Shown piece after piece: positions 21,932 to 32,358 of a stretch of 64,000 nt of DNA. A program made the position numbers and the translations under genes. Origin of the DNA: Oidiodendron maius Zn (Eukaryota > Ascomycota > Leotiomycetes > Myxotrichaceae). The stretch spans positions 744,001 through 808,000 of the forward strand of contig KN832885.1 in assembly GCA_000827325.1 (NCBI GenBank), written 5' to 3'. Positions within the stretch are counted from its first letter, which is position 1. The number at the start of each line of letters is the position of its first letter. A model generated the notes under the pieces. The model was not told the DNA's origin, ran no database searches, and saw nothing but the letters and a program-made list of their open reading frames with translations.

Positions 21932-22642
21932 AGCTAGAGCACTGCACAACTCACAGTCGGAGGAAGTGGAATGATTGATAAAAAGTCAGTGCCTGAGGAT
22001 TTGATTCAGGCTCCAACTCGTCATCGTGCGGGAGCTATCCGCTTTAGGATAGCCTCCGCCATGTAGATGCAAATCGCGCCGCATCATCGAGATTCTCTGA
22101 CCCTCAACTTATTATTCAGCTCCGCAGCGGGGTATCTATTAGCCGTCAGTTATATGCTCTTTGCCATTGATCTAAGGTGGTAATGCTGCGAATCTCTGAA
22201 TTCTCACAGAACTGAATTCTGATCATACATAATAGTGCAAGATTTCGATATTTCCATTTGTTCACTCTCAATGCGGACGCTATCTACTTCAAGAGACATG
22301 CCACTAATGATTTTAAAATTTATGGAACGCCATGCCGCCACTAGCCCCCTTTTTGTGAGCACTATCCGCTGAATGTCGTTTCAGCCGCTATTGATATGTG
22401 CTTGATAGCTGGGCGTATCTTTGTGGAAAGACAAAAGTCCGTTTCTGAATGGCTATTTGTAATTAATTTCGCTGTTATAAATCTTCCGTCGAAGTATCTA
22501 GATCTCTTGCTATAAGATAAAGCCGTCTGCCTACTAAGTATCAGCAAGTTGAAGTCGACAGCCCCGCCTTCTCAGCAACGGTGACTTTGGCTTGTATTGC
22601 ATAGTATATTTGGATAGCATAGTATCGCTACTTCATCTAACC
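21932..22642. promoter_or_regulatory. Divergent promoter between Zn2Cys6 regulator and SDR
   Basis: About 0.7 kb between two divergent genes. It is AT-rich toward the SDR side. No gene or clear motif identified. Confidence 0.3.
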
Positions 22643-23753
22643 ATGGAAGATCTTGGTACACTATTCCAGTCTCTTATTACCACTGATGTGACGAAGACGA
22701 CGCACCGGGATACATATCCCGCTATCTCCAGCTCGAGGCCCGCACTAAAACAGACTGGAAGGACTGTTCTAGTAACTGGAGGTGGCACTGGTGTTGGATT
22801 TTCCATTGCTCGATCCTTTATCCGGGCTTCGGCTCACACTGTCATCATCATTAGCCGTCGCTCCGATGTGCTAGCTTCTGCAAGTGCGATCCTCCAACAA
22901 GAGGCAAAATCAGCAGGAACCAATACTCGAGTCATCACGTACACTTGTGATGTTGTCAATAAAACCGAGGTCGAAGCATTATGGGATGGATTCGCAGCCC
23001 AAGGCATCACCATTGATGTCTTTGTTGCCAATGCCGCCAAGTTTTCTGAGCCAAACACAATTTTTGAGCTTGGAGCGGATGAAGTCTGGTCTCAAATTGA
23101 GGTGAACGCCAAAGCTCCACTCTACTTTGCAGAGAAGTTCTATGCCCAGAAAGGCGATAAACAAAAGGTAGTTAACCATCTGTATTCATCGTGAATATAT
23201 CTTTATATAATATCAAATCGAGCAAGCTCACATACAGCTAACAATTCAAAATCACAGTTTATCGTCAATGTAACCAGTCAAGTGGCATCAATGACTGGTC
23301 ATGCTGGCGTTGCCGCACGTCCTGCATATGTTCTGTCCAAGATGACGGGAACAGTCTTGTTTCAAGTCATTGCTCAAAACGTCTCGCCCGAGAAACTGCA
23401 GGTCATTAATTTCCATCCGGGCGTTATTTACAACAGTACTTGGGAGAAAATGGGAATACCTCGGGAGCTTTTCGATAACGGTAATATTTCCCCAGCGTTA
23501 TCTTTAGTTCTGAGCATTCAGACGTCCTTTTCTTCCGCTGACAATATATACTTTTTCCCATTTAGACGATCTCTGTGGCGATTTTGCTGTCTGGGCTACC
23601 ACGAAGGAGGCAGAGTTTCTTCATGGCCGATATGTCTGGGCCTCATGGGATGTTCAGGAACTGTCTACGGGCGAGATTCGAAAACGCATTGATGAAGATT
23701 TCTATTTCCTCAGAGCTACGGTTGCCGGACTTAACGGAGCATTCCTTGCTTGA
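22643..23753 (+). CDS. Short-chain dehydrogenase/reductase
   Basis: A classical SDR of 311 aa in three exons: 22643-23167, 23258-23480 and 23566-23753. The cofactor loop TGGGTGVG sits after an N-terminal extension of about 50 residues. Then come CDVVNKTEVEALW, a modified NAG motif (VANAAKF), the catalytic Ser in VTSQVAS and the YVLSK Tyr/Lys pair. The C-terminal third (ATTKEAEFLHGRYVWASWDV) is typical of fungal SDRs that sit in metabolite clusters. Intron 1 (GTAGTT...ACAG) is 90 bp and intron 2 (GTAATA...TTAG) is 85 bp. A likely redox enzyme of the UstYa block; substrate unknown. Confidence 0.9.
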
Positions 23754-24085
23754 ATATCCTTAGTCTACAGTGCCGTTAGAGATATAAATTCTATTCTATT
23801 CAGTAATATCTTACGGAATATGCATAAAAAATCTCAATTTGTTGAGTAGCAACCCAAAAGAAAGCGTAATGTCAGAACGCTTTTTCTCTATGAAATGAGA
23901 AATTAAAGGAACATTTAATTGCATTTACCACAACTGCCACATTATGCTCAAATTGATTTAATTGTCCTAGATGGCCAAATAGATTCTAGATGAAATATAA
24001 TCTAGAAATTCTTTACTGATCTGGTCAGAGACATAATTAAGTATAACGCTTTCAGCTTCCCACTTCCTGGAATACTTTCTTCTCC
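23754..24085. other. AT-rich 3' flanks of convergent genes
   Basis: Spacer of about 330 bp between the stop codons of the SDR and the cyclotransferase-like gene. Nothing recognised. Confidence 0.3.
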
Positions 24086-24830
24086 TTATTCCAAATATTT
24101 TGTGACGCCGGGTGTCAAATGTTTAATTATAGAGTCGACGTAATCACTCGATATCCCCATTAAAATAGCATCATTAAATCCTGAATTCATGCGTCCAATA
24201 TACTCCTCTCGTGGATAATGATCCTTTGTGAACCTCGTGCTCGCATATACCAAGGCTTCAACAAATTCGCCTCCCTTGCTAAAATCAGAAGCCTGCTGAA
24301 TCAACAGTCAGTACTGCTTATTAATATCCAGAATTTGGCTCGCCAGAAAAGAAGACGGTGCATACCGAATCTTGTGTAGAGGAGCTGAGCTTGAATGACT
24401 TTCTCGGCAGGCCGTAGTCAGGTCCATCGGCGGTAGATCGTTCATGGTCAAGACATCCATCGTTCACGATCTGTACTACATCTCTTCCGACCAAAATCGC
24501 TGGTCGACATAACACTTCAAGCTTAAGAATCTGCTTCTCATACGCGCCAACACCAACTCCCTCATTAATATCGAGGCGAGCTTCGTCAGTCTCGTTTAGC
24601 AGGTAACAAATGCCATCGACGTGACTTGCAATATGTTCAACGACATTTGCGTATCCCCGCTCGTTGATTTGCCATCGGTGACCCCAAAGCCTTCCGATAC
24701 CAAGAAGTCTGCTCTCAGGGCAACGATTGGCCATCTGCCTTAAATGCAGGTTACTTCCATAAGCAAAGTAGACCTTAGGCCGGTTGCAAATAGGAAGAAT
24801 GGTTGGCGGATTGTGTTCGAGTGCAGACAT
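24086..24830 (-). CDS. Gamma-glutamylcyclotransferase-like protein (AIG2/GGCT fold)
   Basis: About 224 aa in two exons (24830-24366 and 24295-24086). The intron is 70 bp with donor GTATGC and a good TACTGAC branch site before the acceptor. The signature YFAYGSNL that binds the gamma-glutamyl moiety is followed by the family's GYANV segment. The acidic loop ETDEARLDINEGVGVGAYEK supplies the catalytic Glu region. The C-terminal half has VYASTRFTKDHYPREEYIGR and NSGFNDAILMGI. Members release 5-oxoproline from gamma-glutamyl peptides or amines. The role here is unknown; a link to glutathione-derived intermediates is conceivable. Confidence 0.85.
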
Positions 24831-25387
24831 CGTAAAGGATTTAGAGTTATAGGTAATCAAGTCAAGGTTCGACAGATAATGATTATGGGATTAAGGATAC
24901 GGGATTTCTCACTAAAGTTTGAAGGGTTTGGCAAGGTTGTAATAAATCAGTAAGACACAGCCTCATGTTCGCTTATGCAAAATTCGTTTGCATTTTGAGG
25001 CCTAATGGCCGGATACTTCAGCTTTAAGGGAAGTTTTGTACTACTACACCACAACTAGATTATATTTATGTCTAATATTTCGTATGGTACAGGAGCCCAA
25101 AAGAGGCCGAGTCGCTTCTTATGAACATAATTCACATAAAAGAGAAGGTTCCCTAATTTAATTACATGTCATATCCCTGAGAGTCACCATCCAACACTTT
25201 CTCCATCTCATCATGGCTCTATGATTAAGAAGGAATATCATACTCTTGTCTGTTTGCTAACCTTAAGACTGTGTAGTTCACCATCCCCATGCAGCGAGGC
25301 CTCTGCACAAACAAACAGAGTAGTAGAGATGAGAGGGGCAAAGGTCCCGAGATAAGCCAAGCAAACAACCTTGAAATATCCGGTAAA
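24831..25387. other. Spacer, no gene seen
   Basis: Upstream region of the cyclotransferase-like gene and 3' flank of the enoyl-CoA hydratase gene. An open frame running on from 25388 to 25225 is only a shadow. Confidence 0.3.
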
Positions 25388-26233
25388 TTATAACTTTGAA
25401 TTGCCTCCGGCGTCACTGTCAAACCGGCCGTGTCTGCCCGCCCCCTCGCTGAATTTCGTGGCGCCTTTGATGCTCTCTTCCGTGAGTACTGTCACACCAT
25501 TATCATACTCGTTTGATAAAGCGTCTTCAAACGACGTCGCATTATATGCAGAATAGTAGCAAGAAGCTCGATCAGTGTTCATGCATTTCTGCGGGAACGC
25601 AATCAACTGCTCCGCAATCTTTTCTGCCTCTTGTAGAGACTTGCCCTTCTCTACAACTCTGTTTGCAAGTCCCATGGCAAGAGCTTCCTGCGCATTTACA
25701 GGTCTTCCAGTCAAGATCATATCCAATGCGCGTCCCAGTCCGACAATTGCCTGCAAACGGACTGTTCCTCCATCAATGAGAGGCACGCCCCACCGTCGAC
25801 AGAACACGCCAAAGACAGTGTCTTCTTCCACTACTCGCATGTCACCAAGAAGACTAAGCTCCAGACCGCCAGCCACAGCATATCCTGCTACGGCGGCGAT
25901 AACGGGTTTCTGGATTTGCATGCGGGATGGACCCATAGGTGCAAGATTACGCCCTTGCACTCTCTCGGCCCTTCCGGCGTTGTCGGGGTCTGCATCATCA
26001 GACCCTAATCTGGCAACTTCATGGAGGTCAGCACCGGCACAGAAAGTCCCATGGGTGCCGTAAAAAATGCAAACTTTCTGCGTAGGGTCATTCTCGAAGG
26101 CAAGGAAGGCGTCTCTCAGCTTTCGAGCCGTAGAGGGGTTGACGGCGTTTCGGCGGTGCTCGCGGTTGATCGCGATAGTCGTGATGCCTTTCCGCGTGGT
26201 GCTCACTTGGATAGCTTCGGGCTCAGCGTCCAT
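25388..26233 (-). CDS. Enoyl-CoA hydratase/isomerase family protein, peroxisomal (PTS1)
   Basis: A crotonase-fold protein of 281 aa, single exon. Segments seen: NREHRRNAVN at the N-terminus, the oxyanion loop GTFCAGADLHEVA, AAVAGYAVAGGLELSLLGDMRV, and the second-Glu region CRRWGVPLIDGGTVRLQ. The arrangement fits hydratase/isomerase members acting on acyl-CoA thioesters. The last residues are GGNSKL, a perfect PTS1 peroxisome signal. It may simply serve beta-oxidation, or it could modify an acyl group for a nearby pathway. Confidence 0.93.
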   Translation of the reverse strand: MDAEPEAIQVSTTRKGITTIAINREHRRNAVNPSTARKLRDAFLAFENDPTQKVCIFYGTHGTFCAGADLHEVARLGSDDADPDNAGRAERVQGRNLAPMGPSRMQIQKPVIAAVAGYAVAGGLELSLLGDMRVVEEDTVFGVFCRRWGVPLIDGGTVRLQAIVGLGRALDMILTGRPVNAQEALAMGLANRVVEKGKSLQEAEKIAEQLIAFPQKCMNTDRASCYYSAYNATSFEDALSNEYDNGVTVLTEESIKGATKFSEGAGRHGRFDSDAGGNSKL

Positions 26234-26801
26234 GTTAAGCTATAGGTTTAACGCGTTGACACTGCAATAGAACTCAGCTGTAGTGAACTACATGTAGGCA
26301 TGACGGTTCAGGTGCAAGAGTCTCGGGCTATGCGTTGGGGTTTGGCGGGACCTTTAACCGAGGATTTGCCTCGGCCACATCATCATGTGCTTTGGATAGA
26401 TATATTTCTGCCTTCTACAACTATGAATTTAAATATACTACATTGAACAAAACGACATAAACCTCACACATCGAAACTAGATGAGAGAATGGTTATTTGA
26501 GGGGCATGCAATCTTGCGTACGATATTCTTGACAGTTTGTCGCGCAGATATGCTCGTACGTAAATAATATACTATCATTATCGTCTAGCTATTTATATCC
26601 ACTTGGAATAAAGAGTATCTAATTACAGATAATCCATTCGTATATGGAACAATTAGTTGGCATGTAATAGCTGGCCAAATAGAGGCAAGACGGACACGAT
26701 TAATGCCGTGCCTGAGGAGAGCGTGTTCGCATAAATAACCTTAATCCAACAATCCGCTGCGCTCAAACACTCATGAATGAACGCAATGGTAACCGCGTCA
26801 T
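26234..26801. other. Spacer with enoyl-CoA hydratase promoter
   Basis: About 570 bp upstream of the hydratase start and downstream of the sedolisin stop. No gene seen. Confidence 0.3.
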
Positions 26802-29007
26802 CTAGGCCAATGACAAGAAGACTCCCAACATAACGTCGTACTTTGGAGTTCCGAGACCGGTCACCGGATCCCAGCCCGTGACAGCGGAGAAACCATTCGT
26901 GCCACATCCTCCTCCGGCCTGGTTTCCAACAGTAATATCATGGAACATCTCAGGGTGCGCGTAGAAGGTTGGGTTGGCAAATCCAATAGGGCTTTTGCCT
27001 GCAGCGATACGCGCTTCGTTGATGCGAGTCAAGATACCAGCCACAAGAGGAGCCGCCATAGAAGTACCGCCTTCCAGGAAGTGCTCTCCCTGTCCAACAA
27101 TAGCTCCGTTATCGCCAAGAGCGGAGACGTCAGGGAATCCACGGCCAATGCGGTTATAGATGCCACCGCCGGCACCAAGAGTCCCATTGAGACTAGAGTA
27201 CGACTTGTATGAGGGGTTATGGTTGGTGAAGAATCTAAGTCAAGTCAATATAACGACTTTGGACATCTGACTGAGAGACTCACGTGTTGACAGCATTAAG
27301 TTGGTAGCTGGGCTGCGCGTAGATGTTGCTGAAACCACCTCCAGAGGGGAAGCTGGTGGTGGCAGTCTCTGGGTCGCCAACAGAGCTACCAGAAGGAAGA
27401 GTGGTTGCTCCAACCATGGTGATATAGGGGCAGTCAGGGTAGTCAGGCGAGAAGATAGTCTGGTTGGGGCCTAAACACTCGCCGTTACGGTCAGAAACAC
27501 CAGCATCACCACTAGCAAAGACGATTGATACACCCTGCAGGCCGAGTTTCATGAATTCATTGCACTGCCGTAGCTGGTAGTTGGTTGGGTAGTCTGCCTC
27601 AACAAGACCGTATGAGAAGGAGATGACGTTTGTCGGTTTGTAGGCTCCGCACTGCTGCTTTCCAGTAGCATAAACAGGGTCAACATTTGGATCATCTCCA
27701 GTCTCTCCGTTTGATGAATACGTGCAGTAGGAGCCATCAACAGCATCCAAGAAGTTGTTGAAGAGACCAGGTCGGCTGGTAAAATCCCATTGAGAGGAGT
27801 CAGTCTGGTAGAGAGTGGTGCCTTGAGGGTAGATTATGGCTACGGGAAGTCAGTAAATTGGACTCTAAAAGGTGCTAACTGAGTTTAGAAGCTTACGATA
27901 GGCAATTTCGAAGTCGAGATCCGACTCAATACCGGCGTTGGACTGGCTAGTAGGTGCAGAAGCGCCATCGACAAAAGCTGCGGCAGGGTGGGTGCCAGAG
28001 GGGATGTTGCTGAAAGAGCAGGGTCAGCAAGTGCAGAAAAGAGACAATCAGAATTTCTCACGTGGCGTAGCTCTTATAAAAAGCATTTAAATCGGCCTGG
28101 GCATAGATGTCACCAAACTCGTAGATGCCCAAGGTATTTGTTGAGCTATGAAGAGTGCCTGCCGTAATATTGTAGATAGCTTTGATGCAGGCAGGGGTGA
28201 TGGTTGTTCCGCAACTGTCAGTAGCTTCTATAATGGCCATATATTAAACACGGATTCTAACAATATTAGGAGTTTTCGAACTACTTGCCTGGATTCTGCT
28301 TGATTTTGGCAAGAACATCAGGCGGCATTGGCCGATGAACGGCCAATCGAGAGGGAGAGGGAAGGCTCCTCTTCTTCTTCTCGCTCATGGCCCTTGTTGC
28401 CACGAACTTGACTCCTGGAGTCACGAGGTCGATATGGTCAGCAACCATCTCGGGGACTCTGTACTCATCGCAACCAATGTGCTTGCGATCACTGTCAAAA
28501 TGCTCATAGTAGTGATATTTGGTACCAAGCAGTTGTTCCACATCCTGAGCCGAAGCATCAAATTGGATCCAGGCCTTATTTATGGAGACAGAAATGGTGT
28601 CTTCTGGGATTCCAGAGCCAACAAGCCAGGCGCGTACTGACTCTACGCTTTGCGAAGATGGAGCGAACAACTCATGCACTTGCTCTGCAGTGTAGTGCTG
28701 CCCATACTTAGAAGACATTGGGTCAGAGCTTCACGTTTCATTGTTAGTTGTCGTCGAAGAATATTTAAAGTAGCCAAGACACCTACACTTCAAGCAAGTA
28801 GTCCATTCCCTTCTCGAGGTTGGTCTGCTTAAGTCCAATGCGGACGGGAAGGACGTGATCCGGGTCTACGGCATTACCCTTGACCCACCTGCGCTGGACG
28901 GCATCTCTCTTCTCGTGGACGACGTGACTAACATAGGCGGGAGAAGGAAGAGCCAGAGCCTGGACGGCAAAGGCGCCTAGGACAGCACCAATGAAAGAGT
29001 ACCTCAT
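26802..29007 (-). CDS. Sedolisin (S53) secreted serine-carboxyl peptidase, pro-enzyme
   Basis: An acid peptidase of MEROPS family S53, about 642 aa, close to fungal tripeptidyl-peptidase/sedolisins. Six exons: 29007-28787, 28728-28289, 28227-28062, 28009-27897, 27839-27284 and 27234-26802. It has a signal peptide (1-19), a propeptide with SDPMSSKYGQHYT, then the mature domain. The catalytic Glu and Asp lie in GIESDLDFEIAY (about E304 and D308), the Ser in GGTSMAAP (about S557), and the calcium-site Asp in the C-terminal part. The exon 2/3 junction is best read as a GC-AG intron (GCAAGT donor); a GT-AG alternative (donor at 28284, acceptor before 28214) also keeps the frame. It is likely to hydrolyse peptides in acidic medium, and in this setting it could process a peptide product. 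Confidence 0.92.
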
Positions 29008-30986
29008 TCTTGTAAGTGCCGATAGGGCTTAGAGCAGTTATTATGGTACAGGTATAAGTTGATATGGTGATGAAAAAGAAAAACCGGAAACATCTGGGTC
29101 TTCATGCCTCCTTATATGCATTTATCTACCGTACTCTGCACACCTAATCGACTTAACGTACAAACTGCCTGTGCCAAGAGCCAAGCCAAAACCCGCTATC
29201 AAAGCTAAGAGTGCTTGATTGTGATAGCTACCTGATCACAGCCTGGGGTAGGGCGCACCCGCGATCCTCCCCGTCACTGGAGTGTATGAATCAGCCTCTG
29301 GGAAGGAGCAGGGAGGAACTAGTTCAGTAGCACACCGGCCGGAGGATTGCCGAAAATGAGAGCGATACGAGGTCACGGCATCCTTTCGGGTTGCATCCCA
29401 GCGGCCAAGACCACAGCCCACATCAATCCGCAACTAGCCTCCTTCCTTAAGCGGCGCATCGCTCCCTGGCGGCCTTATCAGAGGCTATTCGAAATCACGT
29501 TCCCCCGACTTTCGCAGCGCCGCGGTCGTCAACGGCGTGGGTTAAGGTTGCCGTGCCCCAATCGGCTGTTCTATCTCGGATCCTGCCTAAGTAGCTACTG
29601 GATGCAGTTAAATCCTTACCTAGCAAACCCCTGATGCCCCTGACGATAGGGGAGCTTGTATGCAAAAGAAGGAGGTCGAGCGAGAAGGCAGTGCAGAGCT
29701 CATGCTCCGGTCACTTTTTGGTGGCCAATCTTGTGCTCGGAATCCTGGAGCTTGGGCCAAGCCGCTACTCCATAGCTTGATATTAGAGCTATCGCCATCA
29801 CAACTCCTGCCCTCTTCGCCGAACGCCAAGATTTGTGGCTTACGAAGAGGCGCTGCGTTTATACTCAATTATCTGTTAAGATTTCGATGTTATACCTGAC
29901 AATAATTATTTTACGGGTAGAGTTTTGCAGCTAAAGCATCCAGCCACTCAACCGCCCCGCTCTGCTAAGTGCCTTCGTGTGAAAGGCCTATTTTGATATC
30001 AGTAAGGAATAAAACTGGACTGAGCAGTTAAAATCGAATACGGGTTTAGAAACTGCCTCTTTGGACTGCCCTACATATTGCTCGTATTGTGGTGTTGGCA
30101 GACTAGCCTTTATCTAGACTTTAGTGGGATGCCGCTATGACCCCAGAAACTGGGCTTCCGGTTCTGAGGAAGGAAAACAACCGACTTAGAGCATGAAGCT
30201 AATCCCGGCGGGCAACTCATAACGAGCTTATTCTTGTCTAAGTCGTACATTGCCCTAGTTTAGTCCCCTTGACCATCTTCACTGCCACCATTGGTTGTTT
30301 CACTGCTCGATATCACGAAGGCCCCTGTCTTCCCCAGGCAGCAGACTCGATCGAGCTTGGCCAAGAGCTTTTCCAAGCTGATACCTTGCATAACAATGCG
30401 ACAATCCTTTCAAACTTATGTATGAGAGACAAATGCAAGAAGGGAGTTTCCAAATCAAGTACTAGCACTTCAAAAAGTGGGATGCTTGCTAGATGCACGA
30501 GAGCGCCTACAGTATTCCACGGAAGCCAGCTTTCTGCGATAACGACAATTGTGTCCTAAATATCAACTGGGCAAACCCGCCCACAATTTTGAGACCAAAG
30601 CGAAGTTTTTGGGCTCATACCGCTGCGACACGCGCAGTCACGCCAACTAAGTGATGGCGAAGCCACACAAATAGCGGTGGACATGTATTGTTCGGCTTTT
30701 TAACCGTTTGCGAATAGTACAATTAGCGTTGCAGTTGCTCCACTGATTAAGCACTCCAGCGACGCCGTGTGGGGTGGGTAAGTTTTCCTGACTGACGTTC
30801 CAGGTATTTAGGCGCCAGCCCTCAAGATGAGAAATATTTCCTCTCCAGCACTCAATATAAGAGTCTAGTTTCATTTCAGTATACAACGGTCACCTCTCAT
30901 ATATTTCATGATATAAGAGATATGAACGTATATGGGAATACATAGTACGGAAGCCACCCGAGCCAGCGACTTCTTCCAATAGTGAG
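29008..30986. other. Long intergenic region, no gene recognised
   Basis: About 2 kb upstream of the sedolisin gene. Several overlapping open frames of 60-96 codons occur on both strands (29236-29900 and 30269-30559), but none shows a family motif, a signal peptide with consistent splicing, or a terminal repeat. Confidence 0.35.
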
Positions 30987-31607
30987 TTAAAGATGAAGAT
31001 ATATGAGGATGTTTGTACAATATGTCAACAAAGATTGAGACTCTCCAGGCTGAGGCAAAACACCTCTCACAGGCATAATCAGGTAGGTAGATGCTATGAC
31101 CAATAATAGAATGGGAACATTGCCTGCAAGGTATACCAACATGACAGCATCGGCAATTGTTCCACGTCCGTTGATCACGGAATCGGCAGCTGCAGGTATC
31201 TGCAGTAATCGCGCAACTTGTGAACAAAGAGCCGGCGCCAATGCACATGCAGTTGAGATAACCCGCAATCCCAGCTTCGTGGTGCTATGGACAATACGAT
31301 GTCCTCACACATGAGGAGTGAAGGTGGGGGTCAGACTACGAAGCCCCGCGGCAGGAATGCGTAGCATTGGGTGATAGCCAGCAATTAGAATATCAGCCGG
31401 AAGCATACTGCCCGGGTACCATCGAGAAATGAACTTCGTTAGTAATGACTAATGTTCCTAAATCAGGATTATCTGCTGCGAAATGGCATAACGGGCTACA
31501 ATACTGCCATGCTTCTGCCGAAGAAACAAAACATCTGGTCCGAAAAAGGGCCGGGTCAGCGTTGTATCACCAGAATTACAAGACATGAGTTTCAAATCAG
31601 CCCGCAT
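30987..31607 (-). pseudogene. Unrecognised membrane-protein-like frame with in-frame stops
   Basis: One minus-strand frame stays protein-like for about 600 bp from ATG 31607 but contains stops at 31458-31460, 31449-31451 and 31305-31307. Readable segments are FFGPDVLFLRQKHG, WYPGSMLPADILIAGYHPML and a hydrophobic stretch AVMLVYLAGNVPILLLVIAS near the end. The first two stops could be removed by an intron ending at a TACTAAC branch and AAG acceptor (near 31436); the third lies at a GTGTGAGG donor-like site. It is either a decayed gene or a poorly resolved spliced gene. I cannot name a family. Confidence 0.3.
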
Positions 31608-32136
31608 TCAAACTGCAGTATGGAATGCACACATTATTCTAGCTAGTTCCTGCTCCAGGCCTGCTAGTAGCGTGAGCGGGCCGCCGGGAACGTCAGGTAT
31701 TCTATTCCTGTGTATGGACTGTGTATGGACCGTACATCGGCGAGGTACTTCTGTCGGTGGTACAGTACATTGTCGAGTAGTCTCGACATCAAGGTGCATC
31801 TCCACATTAGCGTAACGTTTCTATTAGGATAGGAGACAGGAAAGAGACTTAGATGTTCATTCCGAGAGCCTCGGCTCCTCGGTCCTCCTGGGAGCATTGT
31901 TTGTGATGTTTCTCAGGCTGGCACTCCCACTTTATAAGGGACTTGTGGCGTCAAATAAGCATTCAAACATATCAGCCACAATCCAACCGCCACATGTGAC
32001 TCCAAATCTAACAATTGTGGCTGGTGATTTAATGTGGCTGGTATTTATGTGGCTAATGCTGATTACTCGCAGCCATTCGAAACCAGGTCTTGACCTCCCA
32101 CCACTCTGTCTCTTTCTAAACAGTGCTGTATGTGCT
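31608..32136. other. Intergenic region upstream of DyP peroxidase
   Basis: Presumed promoter region. The DyP reading frame happens to stay open leftwards to about 31897, but that extension has no peroxidase similarity that I can see. Confidence 0.3.
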
Positions 32137-32358
32137 ATGAATGCGACCAAGTTCAGTGGTAGCGTCTATAACAGATTCTGCAAAGGATTCAGAAGCCGAT
32201 CACATCTCAAATCCAGCGTCCAGTGTCGTGGAGTTTGGAGCCATACACCCCGCCGTCCATTATCAAGCCTGCGGGATCATCGGGGTCGACAACCGCAACG
32301 TCTTCTTGTAACTCACCGATTAAGAATTGACTCTTCTGGATTAGCAACAAAGGCCGCA

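Noticed and set aside
24964-25224. Extension of the enoyl-CoA hydratase frame past its stop
   Set aside because: The frame at 25225-25422 is in another phase; the coding sequence clearly ends with SKL at 25388.
26653-26907. 84-codon minus-strand frame
   Set aside because: Shadow of the last sedolisin exon and its 3' flank.
30269-30559. 96-codon plus-strand frame
   Set aside because: Lys/Ser-rich, no motif, no signal peptide; overlaps another chance frame on the minus strand.
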